Notes: a model not told the origin generated them from the sequence alone. A stretch of DNA of 64,000 nucleotides from Desulfitobacterium chlororespirans DSM 11544 (GCF_900143285.1 NZ_FRDN01000012.1:1-64000); one strand, 5' to 3'; shown: positions 33,389-43,723, numbered from the stretch's first letter. Made by a program: numbers and translations.

Positions 33389-33996
33389 ATGAAATCGGTA
33401 AGAAAAGAATGTTTATATGATTTAAATCAATCCTTAGGCTGCTGACCTGCCACTTCATACCAGTTTAATGTGTTTTTAGAAAAGATATACTATTTAAAAA
33501 TGTGATGTTTGTTTATTCGAAGCAAATGGTAGTTATGTTATACTAGACTTGTCAACAAAACCCACATTTTAGTTCATTTAAAGTAAACGGATATCTGTAA
33601 AGGTATCTTTTCAGAAAATGAACAAAAAGGACCTTAGATCGCTCCAAGTTCATGACAAAGAATTAAATGCTGATCATATATTCAGTTATGTTTTCTCTTC
33701 ATTTCATTTAGCATAAATGCGCTCAAGCGATATTTTTCCTTTTACCGAACTTTTTCTTCTACAGCAGCGTGCATCTTGGCGTTCATTCGTTCCAGGATAT
33801 TCGCTACTTTTCCAAAACATCGCTCGGAGGCGCACCAGTTTTGGGCCGCTGAGCCGTATGGTGTGCTTTTTCAGTATACCAAAGTTTGGCGGTTACGGCC
33901 GATTCGCCAGTATCGCCTCAAGATTAGCACCATTAGTAAGCCTGATTTAAGAATCTTTAATTGGTTATGAATATTGAACTGAGGAGCTGATGACAG
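33389..33996. other. 600-bp intergenic region with a GC-richer tract
   Basis: Mostly AT-rich. A possible -10 TATACT lies near 33538. A GC-richer stretch at ~33740-33940 is open in several frames. On the minus strand, codons 33933 down to 33742 read as a protein-like 63-codon frame interrupted by one TGA at 33871-33873, ending ERMNAKMHAAVEEKVR. I do not recognise it; it could be a fragment of an old gene or insertion. AGGAG at 33982-33986 is the ribosome site of the next gene. Confidence 0.4.
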
Positions 33997-35733
33997 ATGT
34001 TAGCGCAGGATATGATAGATATTCCCTTGAACTCCTTGCCGGTTTTAAAGCTTCTTCCCGGTGAATATATTTTAACGACTAATTGTGAAACATTATACTA
34101 CGATGAAAATGCCTTGGTTACCGATGAAAAAGGTTCCCTTCTGGGAAAAATACTATTGGCTTTGTTAGACAAAGATATCCCAATTCGTGAATTGCGTTCA
34201 CAGATTGAACCGTGTAAAGAGACTATCCTGAAAGATGCCAGTGCCCTTGATTTGATTGAAAACTTCAATGGTCATAAAAACAAAAATAAGATTGTCTATG
34301 TAACTGACAAGGATAATAGATTAATTGGTGCTATATCCTGCAACAGCAGGGTTATGGACATGCTGTTTAAAATGAAAGATTTTGTTTTTTTTCCCAGCAT
34401 ATTTGATGCCTTGCATGAAGCTGTCTTGATCATCGATCACAGCGGTACCATCGTTTACATCAATCATGCTTATAACAGCATAGTGGGGGCTTCGGGAGCA
34501 AAACTTATAGGCCGAAAGATGGAAGAGGTTGAACCTACCTCTTTATGCTTAAAAGTGTTGATGGGCCATCCCCCTGTGATTAATAAAATGTATACGATTC
34601 AATCCCTCCAGGTGGAAGTGCTGGCTAATATTACTCCTTTCTATGTTAACGGGAAAATACAAGGGGTTATTAACATCTTTAGAAATATTCACGAGACTAT
34701 AAGTTTAGGCAGTGAATTGGAAAAGATGCGTGATGCGGCAACCACCCTGCATAATCATTTTAATGGCAGCAAAGCTTTGCCCCAGGCTTTTAATGATATC
34801 ATAGGAAAAAACAAATATTTTCGGCAGGCTTTGGTTTTGGCCGCCCATGTCTGCACTACTGACGCAACCGTCATGATCCGGGGGGATAGTGGCACTGGAA
34901 AGGAAGTCGTGGCGGAAGCCATACAAAAATGCAGTTCGAGAAAAGATGGCCCTTTTATCAAGGTGAATTGTGCATCCATTCCGGAAAATCTGCTGGAAAG
35001 TGAACTTTTTGGATACGAGGAAGGAGCCTTTACCGGTGCTAAAAAAGGCGGAAAAAGAGGGAAGTTCGAATTTGCGCATAAGGGAACACTTTTTTTGGAT
35101 GAAGTGGGAGACATGAGTCTGACCATGCAAGCTAAACTCTTGCGTGTATTGCAGGAAAAAGAAATAGAAAGGATAGGCGGCAGTCAATCCATAAAAGTGG
35201 ATGTAAGACTGATTTCGGCTACGAACAGAGATTTAGAAACCATGGTGATGAATAAAGAATTTCGGGATGACTTGTATTATCGGCTCAATGTTATTCCCAT
35301 CTTTTTACCCCCTTTAGTAAGACGTAAGGACGATATTCCCTTGTTAGTGGAGCATTTTCTGAAGATCTACAGTAAAGAGCACGATAAAGGTGATTTGTTC
35401 ATTTCATCAGAAGTGATGAATATGCTGATTTCCCACAATTGGCCTGGCAACATCCGGGAATTGAAGAATGTGATCGAGCATGCAGTGATATTATCGGAAG
35501 GGGGGATGATCAAAACAAAGGATCTGCCAATACTCTTCAAGAAAAACAATGATAGTATAGCCCCGCCAATAGGGAATGGGGAAGCAATACCCGAACAGGT
35601 GGAATTGCTGGAAAAGCAAATCATCACCAAGGCCTTAAAAAACTATGAAAATAAGAGCGATGCTATTAAAGCTCTGGGCATTAGCCGCAGAACCTTTTAT
35701 GCAAAGCTGAAAAAATATAATATATATGAATAA
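33997..35733 (+). CDS. Sigma-54-dependent activator, PAS-AAA-Fis
   Basis: 578 aa. The N-terminal ~130 residues contain a CBS-like part ([26 protein letters not shown]). A PAS domain (~140-235) has [18 protein letters not shown]. The AAA+ domain has Walker A GDSGTGKE (~297), the sigma-54 contact motif GAFTGA (~343) and Walker [12 protein letters not shown]. The Fis-type helix-turn-helix at the end has [20 protein letters not shown]. It is flanked by sigma-54 promoters at 32502 and 36114, with more at 43913 and 51232, so it is the obvious activator for them. Start ATG 33997 has GAGGAG upstream. Confidence 0.93.
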   Translation: MLAQDMIDIPLNSLPVLKLLPGEYILTTNCETLYYDENALVTDEKGSLLGKILLALLDKDIPIRELRSQIEPCKETILKDASALDLIENFNGHKNKNKIVYVTDKDNRLIGAISCNSRVMDMLFKMKDFVFFPSIFDALHEAVLIIDHSGTIVYINHAYNSIVGASGAKLIGRKMEEVEPTSLCLKVLMGHPPVINKMYTIQSLQVEVLANITPFYVNGKIQGVINIFRNIHETISLGSELEKMRDAATTLHNHFNGSKALPQAFNDIIGKNKYFRQALVLAAHVCTTDATVMIRGDSGTGKEVVAEAIQKCSSRKDGPFIKVNCASIPENLLESELFGYEEGAFTGAKKGGKRGKFEFAHKGTLFLDEVGDMSLTMQAKLLRVLQEKEIERIGGSQSIKVDVRLISATNRDLETMVMNKEFRDDLYYRLNVIPIFLPPLVRRKDDIPLLVEHFLKIYSKEHDKGDLFISSEVMNMLISHNWPGNIRELKNVIEHAVILSEGGMIKTKDLPILFKKNNDSIAPPIGNGEAIPEQVELLEKQIITKALKNYENKSDAIKALGISRRTFYAKLKKYNIYE

Positions 35734-35817
35734 GTAAAATAGATGGAATTTTCGAGATATTAAAATTAAGCAGGCAATCAAGCTCATGTTGATGGATAAT
35801 CATGGGCTTGAGGAGGA

Positions 35818-35864
35818 GGCATTCAGTCAGCTCATGTTGAGCTGACTGAATGCCCCTTTTTTTA
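35818..35864 (+). terminator. Strong terminator after the sigma-54 activator
   Basis: A perfect 17-bp stem (35818-35834 with 35838-35854), three-base loop, then CC and seven T residues. A second weaker hairpin lies just before it (35779-35810). Confidence 0.93.
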
Positions 35865-35907
35865 TTCCCAACCCTTGTTATAACTGAGCTTAATCCTTAC
35901 AGCTGGC

Positions 35908-35959
35908 TATAAAGTAAACAATCAATCCTGTAATTGTATAACTTATATATAACAATTAC
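35908..35959. promoter_or_regulatory. Upstream activating element, copy 1
   Basis: Starts with TATAAAGTAAACAAT and continues ATCCTGTAATTGTATAAC. It contains the perfect inverted repeat GTAATTGT-N14-ACAATTAC (35930-35937, 35952-35959). A related element occurs at 43677-43723 and, more diverged, at 51003-51047, each ~155-235 bases ahead of a sigma-54 promoter. Likely binding site of the 33997-35733 activator. Confidence 0.65.
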
Positions 35960-36113
35960 CCTTAAAATTTATAAATTAACCAACTAAACTATGGGATTGA
36001 TCTGATTTAAAAATAATTAGATTGCAAGGGTAATAGTAAACTACTCTCAGTATTAACAGATTATAGTGCAAAGATATGAAGAATTCTAGTCTGTAAAAAT
36101 TAATATTGAATTG

Positions 36114-36130
36114 TTGGCATAGTAATTGCT
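36114..36130 (+). promoter_or_regulatory. Sigma-54 promoter of the dehydratase operon
   Basis: TTGGCATAGTAATTGCT, GG and GC ten bases apart. The same 17 bases occur at 43913-43929. It leaves a long ~245-base leader before the first clear gene at 36388; that leader holds a 27-codon frame at 36275-36358. Confidence 0.85.
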
Positions 36131-36387
36131 TGTTTTAAATGGTGCATAAAAAAGGGGAGCAACGATAAGGCGGTATAAGCCTGGGTTTGTTTAGCTGAGA
36201 TAGCTTGGCGATGAAAAATAGGTTCACTTTTTAAAATTCAGCTATGTATGGATTATATGGGGATAGGGGGGATAATGTGGAGATTAACACACTTACTGGA
36301 TGTCAGATTTCCCGGAAAAATTGTGTTTAAAAAAGTACGGATCAAAAACAGGAGATAAGCGCAAAACCACAGAGAGGAGATGCTGTC

Positions 36388-37164
36388 ATGTATACAATGG
36401 GGATTGATATCGGCTCGGCTTCCTCAAAGGTCGTCATCCTGAAAGACGGGAAAGATATTGTGGCTGCAGAAACAGTTCAAGTCGGGACAGGCTCCTCCGG
36501 CCCTAAAAGAGCCTTGAACAGCGCTCTTTTCAAAGGGGGGCTTACCTTGGGGGATATGGCAAGGATCGTTGCCACCGGATATGGGCGTTTTGCGTTTGAA
36601 GAAGCACATAAACAGGTTACAGAGATCCGATGTCAGGCGATTGGAAACTTTTTCTTAATACCAACAGCCAGAACAATCATTGATATTGGAGGACAGGATG
36701 CTAAAGCGATCAGACTCGACGACAAAGGCTATGTCAAGCAATTCTTTATGAATGATAAATGTGCAGCCGGCACAGGACGCTTTCTTGACGTAATGTCCAG
36801 AGTCCTCGAGGTTGGGCTCACAGAAATGGCAGAATACGATGCAAAGGCCACGGAACCGGCGACAGTCAGCAGTACTTGCACAGTGTTTGCGGAATCCGAG
36901 GTGATCTCTCAGCTATCACAAGGAGTTGCCCTAGAAAATATTATTGCCGGGATTCATCAATCCATTGCCAGCAAAGCGGCCGGATTAGCCGGTAGAGGTG
37001 TAGTTGAAGATGACGTTGTCATGTGTGGCGGTGTTGCTCAGAATGGTGGGGTTGTCAGAGCTCTGATCAGAGAGCTGAACAGAAAAGTGATCGTAACCCC
37101 CAATCCGCAAATCACCGCAGCGCTGGGAGCGGCCATTCATGCTTATCAGGATATGGAGAATTAA
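36388..37164 (+). CDS. 2-hydroxyacyl-CoA dehydratase activator (BadF/HgdC type ATPase)
   Basis: 258 aa, the size of HgdC-type activators. The ASKHA ATPase fold shows GIDIGSASSKVVIL at the start and TIIDIGGQDAKAIRL near 95. The two Cys that hold the bridging [4Fe-4S] of the homodimer are in NDKCAAGTGRF (~125) and SSTCTVFAESEV (~163). VVMCGGVAQNGGVV follows. It drives ATP-dependent one-electron transfer into the dehydratase encoded next. Start ATG 36388 follows AGAGGAG. Confidence 0.92.
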   Translation: MYTMGIDIGSASSKVVILKDGKDIVAAETVQVGTGSSGPKRALNSALFKGGLTLGDMARIVATGYGRFAFEEAHKQVTEIRCQAIGNFFLIPTARTIIDIGGQDAKAIRLDDKGYVKQFFMNDKCAAGTGRFLDVMSRVLEVGLTEMAEYDAKATEPATVSSTCTVFAESEVISQLSQGVALENIIAGIHQSIASKAAGLAGRGVVEDDVVMCGGVAQNGGVVRALIRELNRKVIVTPNPQITAALGAAIHAYQDMEN

Positions 37165-37222
37165 GACAGAGCCTTTGGAATTAAGGCAGAACCTCTATAA
37201 AAAGATGAAAGAAGGAAGATAA

Positions 37223-38485
37223 ATGTCTGATGTATTAGAGATGAATGCAAAGCAATTATTGGGTCATTATCAAGCGCAATTGGATGAAGAAGCGAGGCAG
37301 GCCAAAAAAGAGGGCCGGCTCGTTTGCTGGTCGGCCTCGGTGGCCCCCTCGGAATTCTGTGTTGCGATGGATATTGCCATGGTATACCCTGAAACCCATG
37401 CCGCCGGTATCGGCGCGAAAAAAGGCGCCCTTGATATGCTGAAAGTTGCGGAACGGAAGGGGTACTCCATAGATATCTGCTCATATGCCAGAGTCAATCT
37501 TGGGTATATGGAACTGCTCAAAGAGCAAGCCCTTACAGGTGTAACCAGCGAGGAACTCAAAAATTCTCCGGCAGCAGAAGTACCCCTTCCAGACCTGGTT
37601 ATCACATGCAACAACATATGCAATACATTGCTGAAGTGGTATGAAAATCTGGCTGCGGAGCTGAATATTCCTTGCATCATCATTGATGTGCCCTTCAATC
37701 ACACTATGCCCATTCCCCAATATTCAAAAGATTACATTGCTGAACAATTTAAAGATGCCATTGCCCAACTGGAAGAAATTTGTGGCAAAAAATTTGATTA
37801 TGACAAATTCTTTAAAGTGCAGGAACAGACCCAGCGTTCTGTAGCTCAATGGAACAGAGTCGCTGAATTTCTTCATTATAAACCCAGTCCGCTGAACGGC
37901 TTTGATCTCTTCAACTTCATGGCTCTGATTGTTTGTGCCAGGAGTAAAGAGTATGCGGAGATTACCTTCAAAACCTTTGCCGATGAATTGAAGGAAAAAC
38001 TGAAAAATGGCGTCTATGCCTTTGGAGACAACGAAAAGAAACGTATTACTTGGGAAGGCATTGCTGTCTGGCCGCATTTGGGGCATACGTTCAAAACATT
38101 GAAAAATGCAGGGAACCTTATGACAGGCTCGGCCTATCCCGGGCTTTGGAATCTGACTTATACGCCGGGTGATATGAGCTCCATGGCGGAAGCCTATACC
38201 AGGATTTATATCAATACATGCCTGGACAATAAGATTAAAGTGCTGAGCGACATCATAGATAAAGGGCAATGTGACGGCATTCTCTACCACCAGAACAGAA
38301 GCTGCAAACTCATGAGCCTATTGAATGTGGAGACGGCTGAACGCTTAAATGCACAGAATCAATTGCCCTACGTCAGCTTTGACGGAGACCAGACCGATCC
38401 GCGCAATTATGCTCCGGCACAATATGAGACGAGAGTACAGGCACTTGATGAAATGATGAGTCAGGGTAAGGGGGACAAAAACTAA
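37223..38485 (+). CDS. 2-hydroxyacyl-CoA dehydratase, alpha-type subunit
   Basis: 420 aa of the HgdA/FldB family. Conserved parts include EGRLVCWSASVAPSEFCVAMD, YPETHAAGIGAKKGALDML, GYSIDICSYARVNLGYM and YHQNRSCKLMSL. Cys in these regions ligate the [4Fe-4S] cluster in known enzymes. With the next subunit it should dehydrate an (R)-2-hydroxyacyl-CoA to the 2-enoyl-CoA through a ketyl radical. The overall features are closer to the 2-hydroxyglutaryl-CoA dehydratase type than to benzoyl-CoA reductase, but the acyl chain cannot be read off. Its stop overlaps the next start by one base. Confidence 0.9.
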   Translation: MSDVLEMNAKQLLGHYQAQLDEEARQAKKEGRLVCWSASVAPSEFCVAMDIAMVYPETHAAGIGAKKGALDMLKVAERKGYSIDICSYARVNLGYMELLKEQALTGVTSEELKNSPAAEVPLPDLVITCNNICNTLLKWYENLAAELNIPCIIIDVPFNHTMPIPQYSKDYIAEQFKDAIAQLEEICGKKFDYDKFFKVQEQTQRSVAQWNRVAEFLHYKPSPLNGFDLFNFMALIVCARSKEYAEITFKTFADELKEKLKNGVYAFGDNEKKRITWEGIAVWPHLGHTFKTLKNAGNLMTGSAYPGLWNLTYTPGDMSSMAEAYTRIYINTCLDNKIKVLSDIIDKGQCDGILYHQNRSCKLMSLLNVETAERLNAQNQLPYVSFDGDQTDPRNYAPAQYETRVQALDEMMSQGKGDKN

Positions 38486-39603
38486 TGAATAGAATGGAAA
38501 CAATCATCGATCAGCTTATGGCGGTTGCCAGGAAGCCGGCCCAAGCTATCGCCGGCCATAAAGCGCAGACAGGTAAAGGCGCAGTAGGTGTGATGCCCGT
38601 ATATGCTCCGGAGGAGATCATTCACGCAGCAGGCTATCTTCCGGTTGGTATTTGGGGGGGGCAAAAAACCATTACCAAAGCCCGCGCCTATCTGCCTCCG
38701 TATGCCTGTTCCATCATGCAATCGGTTATGGAGATGCAGATTGAGGGAGTATACGATAATTTACAGGCCGTGTTGTTCTCAGTGCCCTGCGATACGTTAA
38801 AGTGTATGAGCCAGAAATGGAAAGGGACAGCTCCCGTTATTGTCTTCACACATCCCCAAAACAGAAAACTGGCGGCTGCCCATGGTTTTTTAGTCGAGGA
38901 ATACAAACGCCTAAGGGAAAAACTGGAAAAAACTCTTGGTGTGAAGATCACCGACGAGGCTCTTGGGAGAAGCATTGATATTTATAATGAAAACAGGAAA
39001 ATTATGCGGGAATTTTCAGAGCTCGCTGCCCAATATCCCCATAGTATCGATCCGGTTAAACGCCATGGGGTCATGAAAGCCAGGCACTTCATGGAAAAAT
39101 CACAGCATACGGCCTTGGTGAAAGAGTTGATGGATGAAGTTAAAGCTCTGCCAAGTGAGCCATGGCAGGGCAAGAAAGTTATCTTAACCGGGATCACAGC
39201 GGAACCGGATGAAGTTCTGGATGTTCTTAAAGAAAACGGATTTGCCGTAGTGGCCGACGACCTTGCTCAGGAATCAAGGCAATTCAGGCTCGATGTACCG
39301 GCGGGGGAAGAGCCCTTGTCCAGGCTGGCCAAATGGTGGCAGGATTTTGACGGGTGCTCTTTGGCAGTCAACCCTGAAAAACCCCGCGGTAAAATGCTCA
39401 TCGATATGGTCGAAAAACATCAGGCAGATGCTGTTGTGGTATGCATGATGAAGTTCTGCGATCCGGAGGAATTTGATTATCCGATTTACTATGCGCAGTT
39501 GGAGGAAAAGGGCATAAGGAGCTTATACCTTGATATCGATCAGGAATCCACTTCATTTGAGCAGATCAAGACGCGGGTGCAGAGTTTCCGCGAGATGCTG
39601 TAG
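38485..39603 (+). CDS. 2-hydroxyacyl-CoA dehydratase, beta-type subunit
   Basis: 372 aa of the HgdB/FldC family. YAPEEIIHAAGYLPVGIWGG near residue 35, YACSIMQSVMEM, SVPCDTLKCMSQKW and VVCMMKFCDPEEFDYP near the C-terminus contain the cluster Cys. It pairs with the preceding alpha-type subunit, to which it is translationally coupled by an ATG overlapping the TAA. Together with the activator it completes a functional three-component dehydratase. Confidence 0.9.
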   Translation: MNRMETIIDQLMAVARKPAQAIAGHKAQTGKGAVGVMPVYAPEEIIHAAGYLPVGIWGGQKTITKARAYLPPYACSIMQSVMEMQIEGVYDNLQAVLFSVPCDTLKCMSQKWKGTAPVIVFTHPQNRKLAAAHGFLVEEYKRLREKLEKTLGVKITDEALGRSIDIYNENRKIMREFSELAAQYPHSIDPVKRHGVMKARHFMEKSQHTALVKELMDEVKALPSEPWQGKKVILTGITAEPDEVLDVLKENGFAVVADDLAQESRQFRLDVPAGEEPLSRLAKWWQDFDGCSLAVNPEKPRGKMLIDMVEKHQADAVVVCMMKFCDPEEFDYPIYYAQLEEKGIRSLYLDIDQESTSFEQIKTRVQSFREML

Positions 39604-39642
39604 GCATTTCAGGTCCCAATAAAGTAAAAGAAGGTGATGCTT

Positions 39643-40830
39643 ATGTTGATTTTAATTTGCAATGTGGGGAGCACATCACTCAAATTCAAGCTGTATACGA
39701 TGCCGGACACCCATATTTTATGTGAAGCTAAGATTGAGCGGGTGGGCAGTGCCAATGGGATATATTCCTTCCGGAACAATTTAAATGGCGCTGAAGAAAG
39801 CAGGGAAGGTCTGAATATTCCCGGTTATAGTGAAGGAATCAATTTGTTTTTGAAGGATCTGGTTGACTCCGGGAAAGGAGCAATCCGAACCATCGACCAG
39901 GTGGATGCCATTGGCTTCAAGACGGTTATCGCGAAAGGCTATTATGGTGTTCATGAGCTTTCGGATGAGGTGATCGCGGCGATGGAAGCATACATCAAGG
40001 TCGCTCCCGCCCATAATCCCCCCTACATTGAAGCCATCAGAAAGTTTAAAGAGATCCTTCCGGATAAACTATTCGTCGGCGTATTTGAGACAGCATTTCA
40101 CAAAACCATACCCCAGGAACGAAGAATGTATTCCATCCCTTATGAATGGTATGAGAACTATGACATTCAGCGTCTGGGCTATCACGGTGCATCCCACGGC
40201 TATATTTCCCGGCAGGTGGAGAAGCGCATAGGCAAGCAGTATAAACTGATCTCCTGTCATTTAGGGGGCAGTGGTTCACTGTGCGCTGTGTTGGACGGCA
40301 AATCCGTGGACTCAAGTTTCGGATTTTCGCCACAGACCGGTATCCCCCATGCCAACCGGGCCGGGGACATTGACGCCAATATTATTCCTTTTCTCTTGGG
40401 ACAGGGCCTGACGGTTGAGGAAATATTCAAGGGCATTGACAAAAACGGAGGACTGCTGGGTATTTCGGGAGTAAGCAACGATTTGCGTGATATCGAAGAA
40501 GCAGCGGCTCAAGGCAATGAGCGGGCTAAGCTGGCCATCGATGTGTACGCTGACAGCATTATCAAATACATCGGTTCCTTCTATGCGGTTTTGGGTGGGC
40601 TGGATTATCTTGTGTTTACAGGCGGTATAGGAGAAAATTCCTCTGTCATCAGGCAGAAGATCTGCTCAAGGCTCACCCATCTGGGAGTTGAACTTGATGA
40701 GGCCGGCAATGTTGAAGGGCCAAAAGAGCGGGTGATCTCTGCCGATACATCCAAAGTTAAGGTCTGCATCATTCCCACCAACGAAGAAGAAGGGATTGCC
40801 CAGGATATCTTTCATAATTATGCTGTTTAA
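39643..40830 (+). CDS. ackA: Acetate/propionate kinase family protein
   Basis: About 395 aa from ATG 39643 (GAAGGTG ribosome site; two upstream in-frame starts lie too close to it). Family motifs: NVGSTSLKFKLY at the N-terminus, VFETAFHKTIP, YHGASHGYIS, GVSNDLRDIEEAAAQGN and FTGGIGENSS. It converts an acyl phosphate plus ADP into the carboxylate plus ATP. With the PduL phosphotransacylase encoded next it forms a pathway that turns an acyl-CoA into ATP by substrate-level phosphorylation. Confidence 0.92.
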   Translation: MLILICNVGSTSLKFKLYTMPDTHILCEAKIERVGSANGIYSFRNNLNGAEESREGLNIPGYSEGINLFLKDLVDSGKGAIRTIDQVDAIGFKTVIAKGYYGVHELSDEVIAAMEAYIKVAPAHNPPYIEAIRKFKEILPDKLFVGVFETAFHKTIPQERRMYSIPYEWYENYDIQRLGYHGASHGYISRQVEKRIGKQYKLISCHLGGSGSLCAVLDGKSVDSSFGFSPQTGIPHANRAGDIDANIIPFLLGQGLTVEEIFKGIDKNGGLLGISGVSNDLRDIEEAAAQGNERAKLAIDVYADSIIKYIGSFYAVLGGLDYLVFTGGIGENSSVIRQKICSRLTHLGVELDEAGNVEGPKERVISADTSKVKVCIIPTNEEEGIAQDIFHNYAV

Positions 40831-40862
40831 TGATTCATTAAATGACGAGGGAGGCCGTTGAA

Positions 40863-41435
40863 ATGAAAACAGTTCCAGTAGGAGTATCGAACCGTCATGT
40901 GCATTTGTCACAAGAACATATTCAGGTATTATTTGGCGAAGGGTATAATCTGACCCAGGCCAAAATGCTTGCCCAGCCCGGTCAATTCGCAAGCGGTGAA
41001 TTTGTAAATTTAGTAGGATCGAAAGGAACCATTGAAGGGGTAAGGGTTTTGGGACCCGCCCGGAAAGATACCCAGGTAGAGTTAGCGGTTACAGATAGCT
41101 ATAAATTAGGGCTTAAGCCTCCCGTCAGAGATTCCGGCGACCTTAAAGGTTCCCCCGGGTTGACAATCACCGGCCCTTGTGGGGCGGTAACCCTTGCTGA
41201 AGGGGCGATTATCGCGGCGCGCCATATCCATATGCATTCTGCAGATGCGGAGGGTCTTAGCCTGAAGAATGGCGATCGGGCGAAAGTTCAGGTCAATGGT
41301 CCCAGGGGTGGCGTGTTTGATGAAGTCTTGATTCGGGTGAGCGATAGCTTTGTCACTGAGATGCACATTGATACAGATGAGGCCAATGCCTTTGGTTTAG
41401 CCAATGGACAGCTTGTCGGCATAATCCTGAAATAA
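40863..41435 (+). CDS. pduL: PduL-type phosphate acyltransferase
   Basis: 190 aa from ATG 40863 (GGGAGG upstream). Two PduL domains with metal-ligand histidines: NRHVHLS near residue 10 and ARHIHMH near residue 118. LTITGPCGAVTLAEGAIIA precedes the second. It moves the acyl group from CoA to phosphate, feeding the kinase upstream. There is no N-terminal encapsulation-peptide extension, and no shell protein gene nearby, so it is probably a free cytoplasmic enzyme and not a microcompartment component. Confidence 0.93.
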   Translation: MKTVPVGVSNRHVHLSQEHIQVLFGEGYNLTQAKMLAQPGQFASGEFVNLVGSKGTIEGVRVLGPARKDTQVELAVTDSYKLGLKPPVRDSGDLKGSPGLTITGPCGAVTLAEGAIIAARHIHMHSADAEGLSLKNGDRAKVQVNGPRGGVFDEVLIRVSDSFVTEMHIDTDEANAFGLANGQLVGIILK

Positions 41436-41456
41436 AGAAGTCTGAAATTTTAAAAG

Positions 41457-41544
41457 CACTTGTTCTTATCAGTCTGGGATGGATATATGGGGATTATTTC
41501 CCGACTACTCCACAACTTTTGCTAGATAAGGCAAGTGTTTTTTT
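41457..41544 (+). terminator. Long structured terminator after pduL
   Basis: Nested pairing: outer CACTTG/CAAGTG (41457-41462 with 41532-41537), middle TTATC/GATAA, inner AGTCtGGGA with TTCCCgGACT-like partner (41471-41479 with 41498-41506), then seven T residues. Longer than a usual terminator; it could be a regulated read-through element before the chemoreceptor gene. Confidence 0.55.
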
Positions 41545-41600
41545 GATTTATGCCAGATTATCTCATGCCAACCAAGAATTATGATGAAGGAGCGGGAGAA

Positions 41601-43628
41601 ATGAAAAGTATCGGGAACAGGATTGCTCTCATTTTTGCTGGTGTGCTTATTGTCTCAACCACTGCCTTAAGCCTGCTGGCCTATGTGCAGGCTTCTCAGG
41701 TCATTACCCGGGAAGTGAGCAGCGCAACCGCCAAACTGGCGGAGGAAGCGGCGAACACTATTGAAACTGCCATTGAGAAAGTTTACAGCAACCTGGAAGT
41801 ATTAGCCAACAGTGAGGTTATGCGCAAAGTAGGGGAGGCCTCTCCGGCAACAATTCAACAGCAGGTGGCAGCTTTGAAGGAAGAAGCTGCCCGTTCCGGA
41901 TTCCTGCTCATGTCCATAACCGATGCCACCGGGAAGTCGCATACTTCAAATAATCTGTCCCTGGATAACAGCCAAAGCGAGTGTTTTCTTGAGGCTATGC
42001 AGGGGAAAAGGGCGATTTCCCCGGTACAAAAAAGCAGCGCTACGGATACGTTTTATATAACTGCATTTTATATAACCTTTACTGTACCCATAAAATCCGG
42101 CGATCAAGTGATTGGGACAATCGATGGGGTACTGGATGTTATGGATCTGACAAAATTGGCTGAGGAGCTGACCATTGGGCAAACTGGGTATGTTTTTATC
42201 GTTAATGAACAAGGCACGGTGATAGCCCACCCGGATAAAGAGCTTGTGGAAGGATTATATAATCCCATTGCAGCGGCCCAGGAAGATCCGGGTGTTGCTG
42301 AATTAGCCGATGTTATTCAGAAAAGAATGCTGGCGGGGGAAAATGGTTCAAGTCAGTACGTTTTTCAAGGTCAGGAAAAAATGATGGGCTTTGCACCGGT
42401 AGAAAACACCAAATGGAGCTTGGCCCTGACAGCACCGATGAGCGAGATCCTTTCCGCCCTGGACGGCTTGAAAAGAAGTGCCCTCATCATTGCTTTATTT
42501 TTCCTGGTATTCGGAACAATTGTGGCCATCGCTGCAGGAAGGAGGATTGCCCGTCCGGTAAACGAAGCGGCCGCTTATGCCGAAATGATCGCGGAGGGGG
42601 ATCTTACCCAAAAACTAAGCCAGGTAAGCCTGGCCCGCCGAGATGAGATCGGGCGGCTGTCCCAATCTTTTCAGAAAATGCAGGATGTTCTGAATGAGAC
42701 GGTGGGGAAAATCTCCATATCTGCCGCTAACCTGGCAACAGCCAGCAGGCAGTTATCAAGGGTGACTCAGAATGCTTCCGCCAATATGGAAACGATTGCC
42801 GCCGCGACTGAAGAAATATTCGCCTCCCTTGAGGAAGTAAGCGCTTCCAGCCAGGAAGTAGCGGCTTCCGGTCAGGAAATGAACGCTTCTACGGAAACCT
42901 TAAACAAGGCAATGGTCGATGGGGGAGAGAATTCCCGCACCATTGAAAACCGTGTGGGAACGGTCTATCAGTCAGTGACGGCTTCCAAGCAGATAACGGA
43001 GCAAACCTACTCAACATTAGAAGAACGGATAAAGGTTACCATCGAAAAAGCCGGGATAGTTGACGAAATAACCAATATGGCAGATCTTATTGCCAATATT
43101 GCCGGTCAGACCAATCTCCTGGCCCTCAACGCGGCCATTGAAGCTGCCCGGGCCGGAGAACAGGGCAGGGGCTTTGCGGTGGTTGCCGAAGAGGTCAGAA
43201 AGCTTGCCGAACAATCAGCGAATACGGTGGAGAATATCCAAGAGGTTACGAATAAAGTGCGGGAGAGCATCGATGACCTGGTCAAACAAGCCCAGGAATT
43301 ATTAGCCTTTATGAATACCAAGATCAAGGACGACTATGTGGAGTTTATGAATACCGCCGAACAGTACCGCGAGGATACCGCAACCTTCGGGCGGATTACC
43401 CGGTCGGCTTCAGAAATGTGTCAACAAGTATTGCTGACGGTTAGCGAAGTCAGCAGGGCTATGACTGAAATCACCCAAAGCGTAGGCCAAAGTGCGGAAA
43501 GCTCACAGCAAGTAGCGTCAAGTATCGAAACGGCTACTGTTTCTATGACGGATATCAGCACTTCCGTAGATGTTTTGGCGAAGACGGCTGAAGAATTAAC
43601 CGCGCTGACAGGTAAATTTACACTATGA
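41601..43628 (+). CDS. Methyl-accepting chemotaxis protein
   Basis: 675 aa from ATG 41601 (AAGGAG at 41586). N-terminal membrane helix ([22 protein letters not shown]), double-Cache sensor domain (residues ~35-280; [26 protein letters not shown]), second helix ([20 protein letters not shown]), HAMP, and a signalling domain with [40 protein letters not shown]. It follows the dehydratase operon and precedes the transporter operon, so it may sense the substrate that these operons consume. Confidence 0.92.
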   Translation: MKSIGNRIALIFAGVLIVSTTALSLLAYVQASQVITREVSSATAKLAEEAANTIETAIEKVYSNLEVLANSEVMRKVGEASPATIQQQVAALKEEAARSGFLLMSITDATGKSHTSNNLSLDNSQSECFLEAMQGKRAISPVQKSSATDTFYITAFYITFTVPIKSGDQVIGTIDGVLDVMDLTKLAEELTIGQTGYVFIVNEQGTVIAHPDKELVEGLYNPIAAAQEDPGVAELADVIQKRMLAGENGSSQYVFQGQEKMMGFAPVENTKWSLALTAPMSEILSALDGLKRSALIIALFFLVFGTIVAIAAGRRIARPVNEAAAYAEMIAEGDLTQKLSQVSLARRDEIGRLSQSFQKMQDVLNETVGKISISAANLATASRQLSRVTQNASANMETIAAATEEIFASLEEVSASSQEVAASGQEMNASTETLNKAMVDGGENSRTIENRVGTVYQSVTASKQITEQTYSTLEERIKVTIEKAGIVDEITNMADLIANIAGQTNLLALNAAIEAARAGEQGRGFAVVAEEVRKLAEQSANTVENIQEVTNKVRESIDDLVKQAQELLAFMNTKIKDDYVEFMNTAEQYREDTATFGRITRSASEMCQQVLLTVSEVSRAMTEITQSVGQSAESSQQVASSIETATVSMTDISTSVDVLAKTAEELTALTGKFTL

Positions 43629-43676
43629 GTATCGGATCTGTTGCCCTGGCCTCAGGCTCAAATAGTTTCAGGCATG

Positions 43677-43723
43677 TATATAAAGTAAATAATTTATCCC
43701 CGTAATTGTATAGTTTGTATCTA
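43677..43723. promoter_or_regulatory. Upstream activating element, copy 2
   Basis: TATAAAGTAAATAATTTATC followed by CCGTAATTGTATAG and TTTGTATCTAA. The first 33 bases closely follow copy 1 at 35908. The segment TATAGTTTGTAT recurs in inverted orientation in copy 3 (51031-51044). Confidence 0.65.

Noticed and set aside
36388-39603. Benzoyl-CoA reductase
   Set aside because: Only two catalytic subunits plus one homodimer-type activator are present, and the subunit sequences resemble HgdA/HgdB; four-subunit BcrABCD organisation is missing.
40863-41435. PduL as evidence of a bacterial microcompartment
   Set aside because: No shell protein genes (BMC domain or vertex proteins) in the window, and no N-terminal targeting extension on PduL, the glycyl radical enzyme or the kinase.
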